51,993 bases of DNA from Saccoglossus kowalevskii (Eukaryota > Hemichordata > Enteropneusta > Harrimaniidae). Within the stretch, counting starts at the first letter, position 1. Each line of letters begins with the position of its first letter. Below, piece by piece: positions 1-13,100 of the stretch. Location: the NCBI RefSeq assembly GCF_000003605.2, contig NW_003123408.1, forward strand, positions 395,885 through 447,877. The letters run 5' to 3'. Under the pieces are notes generated by a model, which saw only the letters and a list, made by a program, of their open reading frames with translations, did not search any database and was not told where the DNA came from. Both the position numbers and the translations under genes were made by a program.

Positions 1-418
1 AGTCGAAAAATTGTAGGTAAATAAAACACAGAAACCGGCAAATAACAGGCGGTCGAATTTTAGAGGGTCGAAATTTTGGAGTTTTCACGGTGCTAATTAT
101 TCCATTCAATGAAACTTAGTATAAAGATGCTCTAGGACAATGTACAAACCTAATTAGTTTTGGGTAAAAATCTGTTCATATTAATTCCCTAATAAGCATA
201 ATAATTCATAATTTTTTGGTTCTAATCACATTTCAATTAAACTTGGAGACATAGATTTTCTGTTACATTGCGCAGAACTCATTAGTTTTACACTCAAATC
301 TGGTCATATTAATTTTCTGATTTGCATAATTAGTTTTCAGCTAAGTAATTTCGAATTATATTTAATGTGTCTCCAATACTCTCAGCACATGGGAGTTCTT
401 TCTAAGCTTTCTTTGATT
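1..418 (+). repeat. Partial copy (3' half) of an 880-bp intronic repeat
   Basis: The window opens inside a repeat whose full copy lies at 2990-3871. Both share ATGCTCTAGGACAAT, the TTTTGGGTAAAAATCTGTTC-type block, TTAATTTTCTGATTTGCATA-type segments, and an end with gcacaygggagttctttcta followed by agctttctttgatt. It lies in the intron before the exon at 866. The boundary used is the end of shared sequence, since the left end is outside the window. Confidence 0.8.
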
Positions 419-865
419 TAAGTTTGATTTGTGAAGTGTTTAAGTGGGTTAATCATTACTATTTCCTTTTGGAATACTTGTACAAATTATATGCAGATGT
501 TAAGCAAATTGGCATATAAATTGTTACCACACCTGTGGTTTAAATTTCTGCGGAGAACAACCTGAAAGAGACGATATAGTATCTATTCTTTGTGACTTCA
601 TATTGCTGCTGTATTATATACAGGATTAGACACTTCTATTGGCGTCAATAAGAAAAATGTAACCCACTACCCTAAAAATATTAGAAAAGTCTATTTTATG
701 GGCATCCCACATATGCAGATGTTTATTGGGTGGCCGAACTCGTAGCCATATTTACATAGATCTAGTAATAGTCAATAGCTTTTCCTTATTCTGTAGGACA
801 TAGGAAGAATACTGCATAGGATCTCTGTTTCACTTTTGGCAACCAATGCTTTGTTTGATTTGTAG
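419..865 (+). other. Intron of the SAFB-like gene, remainder
   Basis: AT-rich intronic sequence between the partial repeat and the acceptor at 865. I see no other feature in it. Confidence 0.6.
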
Positions 866-1102
866 GATGGAGATGAGGTGTTAGACGATAGCCAGACAGA
901 GGAGGATGCAGAAGAGCCGATGGAAGTTGAAGAGAGTGAGACTGCTAATGCTAAAGATGAGAAAAATGGAGACGAAAAAGAAGAAAAGGATGAAAAAGTC
1001 ACCAAGGAGGATGATAAAGAAGACAACAAAACTGAAGATGCTGTAGAAATGGAGACTGAGTCAAAGACAGAGAAAGAGAAAGAAGTAAATGGGGAAGATA
1101 AG
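866..1102 (+). CDS. SAFB: SAFB-like exon: acidic region 1
   Basis: This exon has 79 codons, phase 0 at both ends, with acceptor ttgatttgtag and donor aag|gtattt. It encodes a very acidic, Lys-rich segment that begins [20 protein letters not shown] and ends VNGEDK. The composition matches the Glu/Asp-rich region between the SAP domain and the RRM in the family. No start methionine is needed, because coding sequence continues from exons upstream of the window. Confidence 0.85.
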
Positions 1103-4100
1103 GTATTTATGGTTATTAGTTTGAATATCTATTGAACTGCAGCTTTAAATATCAAACACATTGCGTTGCATTTTTTTTTTGTTTTAAAAAAACTTCCTTG
1201 TCCACTGGAGTAACCACTCTATTTTGAAAATTTGTTAATGACTACCGCAAAATCACAAAAACATGTTGAAACAAAAATGTGGGTACTATGTTTGATGATA
1301 TACTACATAGGTCTAATTTCTTTTTATTTCTTTTTATGAATTTATCAGCGTCAACCAGTTTTTATGTTTGGTATGTAAGGTGGGGTGCAATATGAAATGC
1401 AGGGTTAACATTTGTGCTAGTCCTTTAACCCAAGTTCTGTTGGACTTAGTAATATTATCCAGTACGTATTCCATGATTGAATCCAAAAATTATCATGATA
1501 AAATAATAAGACATGCGAGTGTTTGGGTACTAAAAAAAATGGGCATTAATCTTTAAATAGTCAAATCCAGCTTCATGTAATGTTAGTTGGAATATTCAAA
1601 TCATTTCGTTGTGAGGCTTTTGTTGGTGAGTTGAGGAATATTTGCTATATTGAGTCAGGACTACGAAATTTATATACAAACCAACAATTTCTACTTGCTC
1701 ATTCTGTGAACGAGTGCATTTTGGTTTTTTTGGACAATTTGTAACTATCTCTAAACTGGTGCAATTTGTAATAGGATGTAGCCGAAGATGAAGAAGACCT
1801 GAATGATGTGATTAATATAAATGTTGATGAAGATCAACTGCTATTAATAGAAGACGTAAGTGAAATGTTTTCAATGCCAAATCATGTCCTTGCTGTGTTT
1901 CTATGGTCACCTTTCCTGTATTATCCAATATATATTGTTTCCCAGGAAACATTTTGCCAAGTTTGCCAAATTTCTGAATAGATTTCGTTTGGCTTCAGTT
2001 AGGGTATCCCAACATTGTTCTTTGTATTTCAATGAAAGACTCGTTTATCAAATTTATTTATTAGCAGAAACTAGTGTATATAAAGAGATGGGTTGATGTA
2101 AATCAATTTCCCAGCAAATTCTAAGACATTCAAATTGTGTCCATGTCGATCATGACATACTAATAGCTAATTACTTACCTATTCAAATGAGGTAGCTGAA
2201 CATGCAGATATGATTAATGCTAATCATATGCAAATGAGCTGAATGCTAATCATATTGAAATATTTGTTCATGCTAATCATAATATAGTATATGCAAACAA
2301 TGGTTGTGCTAATATGCAAATAATTTTTACTAACATGCTGATTGGATGCACTGGGTTTCTTGAAAGCACTTCAGTTGTTCATTAGTGTATGATAATTATT
2401 CATCAACATTAATTTACGTTCTGTTCATAATCATGTATTTTTACTATCATTGCTCACATCATCAAAATTAATGTCAAATTTGCTGTTTTATCTGGACAAT
2501 TGCAAAATAGTCCTAGCACATTTACTCTAATAGTAGCGCTTATTTTTGTGTAAGCAAGTGTATTTCAATAATTGTGCTTACGAAATATAGTATCGAGTTG
2601 CATCACATTTTTAAGCTATTGATCAATGACACATGCATTATAGTATGCACATATTTTTTAATCATAGCAGAAAAACATAAAAGACAATGTTGAATGAAAC
2701 TGGAAAAACAATATCAAAGGAATGTGTTTTAACATATTTGGGACAATAGTCTCATCATGCTGTGAAAGTTTTAAGCCAGTCGCCTGTTTACTTGTCATTT
2801 CAGACAGATACTTGACATTTTAAACAAACGCATAACCTTCAACTTTTGATTGAAATTTGCCAGTTTTTACAAAATACCCATAAATTATCAACAGAAAATT
2901 ACATTTCTGCGGCTAAAGACGAGTGACTGCTATCATGCATTTCAATATAGATTTTAGGCAAGCATTTTCTAGCTATAACTCTGTTTTTGACTCCCGTGTG
3001 CGAAGCACAAAAGGGAGTCTTTGCAGTTACCCTGTCTGTATGTATGTATGTATGTCACTTTTTTTGTTCCACCGTTATCTCAAGAACCACTAATCAAATT
3101 TTTGTGAAACTTGGTACATAGATGCTCTGGGATAATGCGCAGAGTTGATTAGGTTTTGGTAAAAATCTATGAATATTAATTACCTAATTTGCATGATAAT
3201 TAGCTGATTTTTAGCGAATCCAACGGGTCTTGGAGGCTTACTTTCAATAGATATCTCAAGTACTAATCACATTTCAATGAGACTTGCGACATTTTCTAGG
3301 ACTATAGAGAGACCTGATTAATTTTTGAATAAATAATTGTGCCTATTAATTACCTAATTTGCATAATTAGTTAATTTTTTGCTGTTCTATAGCTGTTGCA
3401 CTGATGTCTACAAACCACTCATTGAATTTCAATGAAACTTTTCAAGAGTACCCATCACATTTCAATGAACCTAGGACTATACACCATATTAATTTTTGGT
3501 AAATATGTATGCTTCTTAATCACTTAATTAACATAATTAATTAATACTGATATCTCAAGTATTGATCATCACATTTGAATAAAACTTGGTACATAAATGC
3601 TCTAGGACAATAGACAGCCTGATTAATTTTGGGTTAAAATCTGTTCATATTAACTCTCTAATTAGCATAATAATTAATATTTTTTGGGTTCTAATCACAT
3701 TTCAATGAAACTAGGTACATTGTGCAGACCTTATTAGTTTTACACTTAAATCTGTTCATATCAGTTACCTGATTTACATAATTAGTTTTCAGCTATTCCA
3801 TCAATATCTCAAGTACAAGTAATTTTGAATTAATTTTTACTGTGTCTTCAATACTCTCAGCACACGGGAGTTCTTTCTAAGCTTTCTTTGATTATGTTTG
3901 TATTAACTACTATCTGCCAATTAAAGGTCAGCATCAAAATGTCACAACTACACACACTTCAGTGGTTTGTTTCACATTGGATATATGTATGTATAACATC
4001 TTGTATTTTTTCTTTGCAGGAAGTTGAAGGCAGTAGTGATGAGAAAGGTAGTGTATTTATCAATCGAAAAATTATCCTGCCCTGCGTTTCATTCTTCTCC

Positions 4101-7100
4101 CCATTTTAGCTGACCTGGAATTAAAAAAAAGGCATGATTTAAATGTTGGGTGGGTCTGACAGGTGTTTCTCATGGCTGTACATAGTACGTTTTGAGTCGT
4201 GAATGGCGTTACGTATTTCTATTAGTATGGTTTCAATGATGTCTTCAAGCTTAGAGCATTCATCTCTGATATATTCATTGTCATGCGTGAACTGACACCA
4301 ACATGGTTGAAACTTTTGAAGTCTGAAGAAAAATGCAAGTCCAATTACCGCTGCTGCTACATAGCTGGATCTTCTTTGAATTTGCCAACCTGGTCATCAT
4401 AGTATACTTCGAGCATGAACAGGATAAGGTATCATACTAAGGACAAGTCAACAGACTGAATGTTTATTGCTGGAGCTTTGTCACTGATGGGTCAAAGGAA
4501 GTTCGAAAACATTTAAGAATACAAGGATCGGACTGACAACGCAACAATCTTTGAACATGTTTCCGCCAGTCGTGATTCATCGTGGGAGCAAACTTTAATA
4601 GCAATCATTTTTTTGAACAAGCCACTCCGTGGGAAACAGACTGCAATAGAATCCTTATTTTGAGGTGGACATGAAGAACGTAAAGACCGCTGCAAGACAT
4701 TTGTTGAAAAATATTGCACTGTACTTGATGTAGCATTCTTCGCCATTGTAATTGGAATCTGCGGACTGCCAGAGAAGAATATAGAGAATGTTTTGATCTT
4801 ACTGTGCCGTTTGTGTCAACTGCAGCCCAGAAGAGCTGATCTTGTGAAAGTTATCAATAGGGTGTACTAAAAGAAATACAGCCACTGAGGAACACCTTTC
4901 CCTTTAAAAAATACGCCTGGGGTTATTTTTAGCTTTTGCTTTTGTTTTTTAATCATTTGAAACTATGATGTGGATGTATGCAGTGCTGGTTTCAAGGACA
5001 TACCAAATAAAGTAAGTATACAAAAAATGTTGCCGCATGTCGCCGTGATCAATGGGCCAAGACAACATAAAGATGCCATGGAGGAGATTAAAATAGTTGG
5101 TGCGTTTCTGTGTAGCGTTGCTTCACTTTTATACATTCAATTTCAGTTAGTAGTAGCCAAGATACACCAACTAAAGATGATGGGGATGCTGCTGCTACTG
5201 TTCCTGAACCACCAACGCCAGGCTCTGCTCCAGTAATTGCACCCTTAACAAAGGAAGATACTATTAAAATGGATACATCTGCCATAGCTAAATCTGATGA
5301 TAACGTCTCGCTGGTTGTGCATGCTGATGACCAGTCAATTATGGAGTTGGATTCTGACCTCCAGGAAAACCAGAAAAAACCTGCTGAGAAACTGGAGGCT
5401 GAAAAAAGTCCTAAGAAAGAGGACACAGAGACTAAAACTGAGCTAGCTGAGGATGAAAAGAAACCAGATGATGTAGAACAAACCGCAGAGAGTACAGAGG
5501 ATAAAAAAGACGAGACAAAAAAAGAAGATATGGTTGATAAAAATGCAGATGACGCGGCTGAGTCGACAAAAGATAGCAGCACTCCTACAAAGAAAAGCCC
5601 TTCGTCAACATCCTCTAGTGCCAGGACCAAGAGGTTTGTTTTGCATCACTTGATCTATTTCAATCATGTTGCGTAGTCCTTTGAACATTAAATAATAAAA
5701 TAGGAGTTTGGTGAATTTAAGTTTATTTTAAGTACAGTAGTTTAATAATCGGGTTATGTTTCAACTTGTCAACTGCTTCGTGTTTCACATTACTCACACT
5801 GCAAGAGGCATGTAATGCATTTTCCCCTTCAATTCAAATTTGCGACTTTTGCACAACACTGAACACCAAGTGACTGTTGTTTTTCTGCTCTTTTTGTCAC
5901 TTTCATTTTTTTTCTGTTCATTTCTTGTACCAGAATCTTGTATTAGCATCAAATTTTACCTGCATACATGGTTGAAAACAAGTTTTCTAAGTAACTGGTT
6001 TTGTAGATTTTTTATGTGAAAAAAAAACCCCATCTGGAATTAATCTGGACAAACTTTTTGAGACTGTTTGATGTGACTGACTCTTCCAAAGGCAACTTGT
6101 GATGTTTAACTTTAAAATTCAAGAAATTACATCTCTTCTTTTTCAAAGCACCTTTAGAGTGGCTCCTGTTACCACGATCAACAAAAGCAAAGATGGAGTA
6201 AGGTGAAGTTGAGGACGTTGCCACAGCAACCATTGCATGTTGCTTGAATGTCTCCACATTCTGCAAGGCGTACCCTGCTTTCGACCATAGCAGTAGTATC
6301 CTGCAGGTGGACCATGTGTCATAGAAGTTGGCCATCATCACTACTACTACGATGTATCAAGCTGCCTCCTATCTACTCTGAAAATACCTACAAATCTGAG
6401 TTCATATGTATGTGTTAAGTTGTCTGTTGTCAATAATCTTTAAATTCTGTAGCTAATTAGAATACCTCTTGTTTCTCTTCTTTCAGTACTTCTACCTCCA
6501 AAGATACTGGAAAGTCAACTGCTAAAGATGAAAAAGGTGAGATAGAAAGGTCGTAAGACCGTAATTTTTGTTGTTCTTCTGGTTGAAGTTGCATCCCCAC
6601 TTCGCAAATCTGAGGTACCATCCCCTGATTATATGCCATCAAATGTTGAAACTGGCTGAGTATTAAAAAATTTTATGCAGAATATGAATTTATGTTGGCC
6701 TTTTAAAGCTAGATTTGTAAAAAAAATAATAGGTCTTGTTATATTGTATGTAAGTTGGTCAAAGGCATTTCAGTGGCAAGAATGGTTAAACCATTGTGCT
6801 TGAAAAGTCAACTATATATCCATTCTTAGTCAACAAATCCATTTTCATTCAGCATGTAACCCTTTGAGCACCATTTTCAACCTACAAAATTATTTTATCC
6901 AGTCTGCTCCACATGGAAAGTTGGCAAATGACAACGAAAAAACAATATCTAAACTTTATGGTTTAAAATTGTGATGAAATGAAAATTTTAGGAAATGTGC
7001 ACAGCAAAAAAAAAATATCTCGCAGTTGAAGGGTTGACACATTGGCTGCTAAATAAAACAAAATACTCATTTTGAGAAAAAAATCTTCACCAGCTGTCAA

Positions 7101-10100
7101 TGTGTTATCCTCATTTCAAAGATAGCTATATGCAAAGTCAAGTTATGTAAATTTCCTCATTTTGACTTCTAGAATTCAGAAATGTGTGGCTGTACTCGCA
7201 GAGCAAGGCAAACATTCGTCATGTCATTTCCTAGATTCTCACCTAAATGTCCTCAAATAGTTCCTTCAGTTTCAATCAGTCAGGCATTTTTGTAAGTTTT
7301 GTCCTTTAAATGGTGTCTTCAGAAATGCATAGTAGAGCCTGTAAGTTGGGTGATCTAGGCTACATTCCGAAAGGACTTGTGTTGGTAATAACACGCGTCA
7401 GAACTTCTTGTATGTGTTGGTATGATATGCTTGACTGGTTGTACTAATCCTTCGGATGTTTCAGATCGTCGTGGTTCTTCATCTCGTAGTGCTTCTGCAA
7501 GTAGTGGTAAAAATCTATGGGTCAGTAACCTGTCGTCAACTACAAAAGCAACTGATCTGAAGTCTGCTTTCAGTAAATATGGCAAAGTAAGTTTAAGCTG
7601 GTTTATTGTTACCTTAAAATACCAATATTTGCTCAGTGTTCACAATAAATAAAAGATGGTTGTATCTTTGTTGTATTTAGACTTACAGAAGCTGGACAAA
7701 AGGAGTTGTGCCTGTTGTGCCCTTTACTATGTTAAATGAAACAATTGAATATACTAACTTGCATGTTAAGGATTTTAGCCGAGGTGTTTGATAGTAGCAT
7801 TTACCTTACAAATATAGTGATTGTCACCAAGGCCAAGTTTAACGCATTTTAAAATAGTTTAAATAAAGGCAGAGAAAAAAATGTCTGTTTCTCGTTTCCG
7901 CGCATCATTTTGAACTATGCGTCTCGAATATAGCATTCCGAAATGCTATATAATATTATATAACAGAATTTTGTTTTCCTGGTCTAACATAATTTTTTTG
8001 ACCATTTTGTCGTAGGTTATTGGAGCTAAAATTGTGACCAATGCCCACAGTCCAGGAGCCCGATGTTATGGTTTTGTAACCATGTCAAGTCACGCTGAAG
8101 CCAACAAAGCATTCCATCATCTTCATAGAACTGAACTTCATGGACGCATTATATATGTTGAATGGGTGAGTTGTGATAACTAATAAATTTAAATAAACCT
8201 GTTTCTTAGATTTACAGATGACTCTAGCTACAAACTGCACATGATCGTGCTTTCACTTTTCATGCTATAGAAGTAGGTGATTCCCAACTTTGCCAAAAGA
8301 ATGTCCCAATCAGTCCCTAATATCTATTAAACAGAATATACTTATTAGGCTAATTTTTGTAGTTGCGTTGAAGAATAAAAACTGTCAAACAAGCTGTTTT
8401 CTGATTGGGTTGTTGGGGTTGGATAACTGATGGGCACAATCTTGTTAGTAGTTTCACATTAACTCAATTTCTGGTTCTGACGCGTGTCTGTTTAAAGCGC
8501 TCATGTCAGGTGAATAGGTGATTTTCTGTACAATTGCGAGATCTTGCGAGATGCATGAAAGACGCGCGTCGAACGTCTGCCGCAAAAATCGAACGATTTG
8601 GTTTTGAACTAGAATTTCTTTATTTCGTAGCTCACACCGACCGGCCATCTTCGACAGAGGAAGATTGCTTCCGAATACCCTTACTTAATGGAAATTGCCT
8701 ATCATTAAATGTGGAGAGCACATTATTAAGCATGGAAATGTCCCCGAAATACTTTCGAGTTTGCCGAATCCCACGCGATGTTTGACGCGACTACGACGCT
8801 ATGACCTTTGTTTGTCCTGTTTTTAAGTTTGATTTCACGCATAATGCGCGATTCTCGCAGTGAACGGAAAATGGTCTATTGGGTAATCATTGTTCATCAC
8901 CACCATTTGTATGTTTTCATCGCACATTCACAAAATAGTCTTGGAACAAATTAGCCAAATATTTTGAGTAAAAACTGAAAATTTACTCAAATTTTGTATA
9001 TTGGCTCCACAGTAAGGGTTCATTTCTTTAAATATTGTGGAAAAAATGCAGAAAGATTTAGGTGAGAAAGTTTGGTGGTGAAAAGGTTGATGGTATCTTT
9101 ACTGTTAGTACTTTTAGTGGATGTAATCTCCACAGATAGGCAGTTTATTATAATTGTGGCATATCATAACAATGTATTAATTATTGACTGGGTTTCAATT
9201 TTGCCGTTTTCAGATAAACACATGGCAAATTCATTCATTGAAAATGTCTATTAGTCAGTATAACCAATTTAGTGCTATAAACCAATGAAAAACTAAACTA
9301 TTTGTTCAGAGCTTGACGAGGGCTAGGCGTGAGAGAACCCTACATCACGCCTTTTACAATTTTGACTTCTAGTTTACAGTGCTTGACTTGTATTTTGTAG
9401 GCAAAGACTGATCCAGCTGCAAGTTCTCGTAAACCAACTGATAAAAAAGACACTCCTTCAAAGACTTCTGATGCAAAGAAACCTGAAACTGCTAAAACCA
9501 CTACTGCTGCTAAGACCTCACCCAAGAAGGATGTGGCCTCTGACGGTAGCACTGCTACCAAAAAAGAAGGTGATAAATCGTCTACTACCACTGCCAAAAA
9601 AGATGACAAAACCGAGAAAAAGGTGGATGAAAAGAAAGGCTCTTCTAAGCCAAATGAGAAAGATGCATCTGGAGCTTCTGGCAAGGGTAAGAAAATCACT
9701 AATTCACCTAATTTATGGAGATGTTTGCAGTCATTGATTGTGGGTGGTTAATCATGGCGACAGGATAATCAAGGTAGCGGGACTATTATTTGCATACTTG
9801 TTTTCATCTTCTAATTGTGACCAAACGACTACAAATAGACCCAGGAAAGTATATATTTTTAGAATCGCCAGACTTCAAGCTTTTCACAAGTGTATTTTGC
9901 ATGCCCGTATCTGCATTCTACGACGCGTTACTCAACCAAAGGTGAAAAATTACTTTTTCTGTAAAAAAAATAATTACGCATTTATGCTGGCGATAAAAAG
10001 TATTTTTTTCACTTTTCCTAGTTGTTCAATAGTCTGGTAAATTGAATGTGTCTGGTCAGTTTTATTCAAGCAACGCGTTTTAAAAAATAGTGTGCTGAAT

Positions 10101-13100
10101 TTCAATTACTGTTTTAGTCGCATTGCCCCCAACTCAAACCACAACTCGTTGGTAAATAATCGATGAACTAGTTTGTCTGGACACATTCAAGTTCCTCTCA
10201 CTGTCACCTTAAAGCTGTGAAAATTTGGTGTTAATCCGACGACAATAAGTATACGTTATTTTTTGTTAAAGACCTTGTATTTTGAAAAACATAAACTCCT
10301 AGAAAACGTCCATGAAGTACAGCAAAGATTTTCAAGCTTGTTTATCGGCACAATCANNNNNNNNNNNNNNNNNNNNNNNNNNNNNNNNNNNNNNNNNNNN
10401 NNNNNNNNNNNNNNNNNNNNNNNNNNNNNNNNNNNNNNNNNNNNNNNNNNNNNNNNNNNNNNNNNNNNNNNNNNNNNNNNNNNNNNNNNNNNNNNNNNNN
10501 NNNNNNNNNNNNNNNNNNNNNNNNNNNNNNNNNNNNNNNNNNNNNNNNNNNNNNNNNNNNNNNNNNNNNNNNNNNNNNNNNNNNNNNNNNNNNNNNNNNN
10601 NNNNNNNNNNNNNNNNNNNNNNNNNNNNNNNNNNNNNNNNNNNNNNNNNNNNNNNNNNNNNNNNNNNNNNNNNNNNNNNNNNNNNNNNNAAAATCTATAT
10701 TTTAACCAACTTACATGACATTCTATGTTATGTTGACTTTATCACATGAAAGTTTATAGTGCATTTCATCAATTAATAAATAAATGTGAAAATCGTAATT
10801 TTCAACACAAATAATAGTCTCGCTACCTTAAATTAACAACTTAACACTATGTTGCGTACTTGTATAAATGTCTGTTCAAAAATAAGTCTTTTTTTAAAGA
10901 TCAACTGTACAAAAAAATGCTAATTTTGGTTGGTGTGCTCTTCTAATAGAAATGCGCTTCGAATGTAGCAAATTCTATGTTTAGCTTTGAGTATCAAGAT
11001 TAATTTCTCGTCGAATAATGCTATCTGAATGACATTTAATATTATTTTTATAGGAAGAACAGTTGTTATGGATAAGAGCAAAGGTGAACCTGTTGTAAGC
11101 CTAAAGCCAAAAAAGGATGGCAAGCCGTCAACTCATTCTGAGCACGAAAAAAGAAAGAGTTCTACACCTTCTCAGAAGTCAGAAAAGGAAATATTATCAT
11201 TTCATCAGATCAAAGAGATGAGAGAAAAAGAAAGAAAACGACAGATGGAAAGAGAAATGAGGGAAATCGAAAGGCGGCGTGAGAAACAAAGACAAGAACA
11301 GGTTCGAATTGATAGAGATATTCTTCGAAGAAAGCAGCGCGAGGAAGCTGATAAGATTCGCCGAGAAAGAGAAATGTTGGCACGAGAACGGGACAGACTT
11401 GAGAAAGAGCGTGCAGAAAGAGAACGCCTTGAACAAGAACGAATGAGGTTGCAGCGTGAGCGAATCAGAGAACAAGAGCGATTGGAAAGAGAAAGAGAAG
11501 AGCAACGTAGACTAGAAGCACAGATACGTTTAGACCAAGAGCGCCGTGCTGGGTTGAAACGGTCATTTGAAAATCGGAATTTACCAACACGTGACAATGA
11601 TCCATATTTCACTGATGCTAAACGTGTGTCATTAGGTTATGAATCAACAGATGTCTCTCGCCCAGATCAAAATAGATACAGTGACTTTGACTTTCGTGAT
11701 CGTGGAACACAACTGGCTGATAATGATCGTGGAACAGATTCCTTTGAGAGACGTGTAGAGAGATATGATCGGCGAGATGGTCGTTCTCTAGATACTTCTG
11801 ATACTGGTAACAGGTTTAGCTACACGGACACTTCTACAAATGTTAGAAGACAAGATTCAGGTAGCTTCCGCACTGATAATACAAGAAGAGATGATGTTGT
11901 TAGAAGAGATGAACCAGGACGCCGAGATTCAGCTGGAACTCGAAGAGAAGCACCTGTAAGAAGAGACCCTTATAGGAAAAGTGATCCTGTCCAGCGAAGT
12001 GTTCCAGTAAAGAGAGTTGACCAACGTCGAGATTATGGCATGAGAAAACCTGAACCAGTATCACAAAGAAGAGATTCTTTGAAAAGTAGTAGAGAAACCG
12101 GTGACCGTAGAATTGTAACTTCTAAAAGTGATATCGGTTCTCGTGGAAGACAGTCTACTGGTATGAGAGATGACAGAGCAGTCGTCAGACATCCTACTGA
12201 TAGAGACCGTGGAAGGGTTGACACCTTGCCTGACAGATCGCGTGATAGAGGTCATCAGACATTGAGAGACAGCAGACAGACGACACAATCTTCAGGAATG
12301 GTTCGGAGAATGGATTCTTCGTCAAGAGGTGTTGTGTCTGGAAGTCGTGGAAGCCCAGACTGGAAAACTGATCGTGGAGCCGTTTCTGGAGGCCGTTCTG
12401 AATGGAAACCTGATCGTGGGATTTCAAGTCAAGACAGACGTAGTGATGTTCGAAGCACAGACAGACGTGATCGACCTTCCGACTCTGGGCGACGTGGTGG
12501 AGATTCCTCTTACGAATCTAGGCAACAACAGACTGGTCATTTCTCGGATGTTCGTCGTGATCACATATCAGATTCATGGCAGTCGCGTGGTGGTATACAA
12601 GATGACCGAAGTTTAGGGCGAAGTGAAACAAGAGGTCATGGTAATCAGAATTTTGGTCCTGGGTTGCTCGGTGCACCTCCCCCAGTGGGTGAAGAACCAC
12701 AGCAGTGGCCGCAAGGAGGTCTGGAAAATCCCACTGTCAACAGACATGGTGAAAGATGGCCAGGGTCATCTAGTGCAGTAAGTGCTCAACAGAGATCTGC
12801 CCCGATGCAGACCGCTGCTTCAGCAGCACCCATACTTGCGCAACGTGCAACTGCGAATTATATGGCCGCTGTTTCTGCAACTCAGCCCCCTGGGTTTCTA
12901 ATGAATCAGGTGGGGCTTGGAGTACCCGGAGGGACAACTGGATATGCAGCTGATAGGCACCGTATGCAGTCTGATATATTACGATATGATCAGTACAAAG
13001 ATACCCAACGCTCAATGCACAGATTTTAAATAGCCATGTAAAGAACATTGAATCAAGTTATAAATAAAGATTAGATCAAGTGCCGTTATTATGATTAGCA

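Noticed and set aside
4953-5011. Extra SAFB-like exon (tatgcag|TGCTGG...AAAG|taagta)
   Set aside because: The donor would be TA not GT at the best boundary, and including it breaks the phase match between the 28-bp exon and the 5147 exon.
5088-5630. 180-codon Ser-rich open frame on the minus strand
   Set aside because: It is the antisense shadow of the acidic/Lys-rich SAFB-like exon (5147-5633). Acidic codons read as Ser/Phe/Leu on the other strand.
9340-9699. 119-codon minus-strand open frame
   Set aside because: Antisense shadow of the K/T/S-rich linker exon at 9401-9686.
11197-11612. Two minus-strand open frames (102 and 135 codons)
   Set aside because: They lie opposite the Arg/Glu coiled-coil coding sequence and have only the composition expected of its complement.
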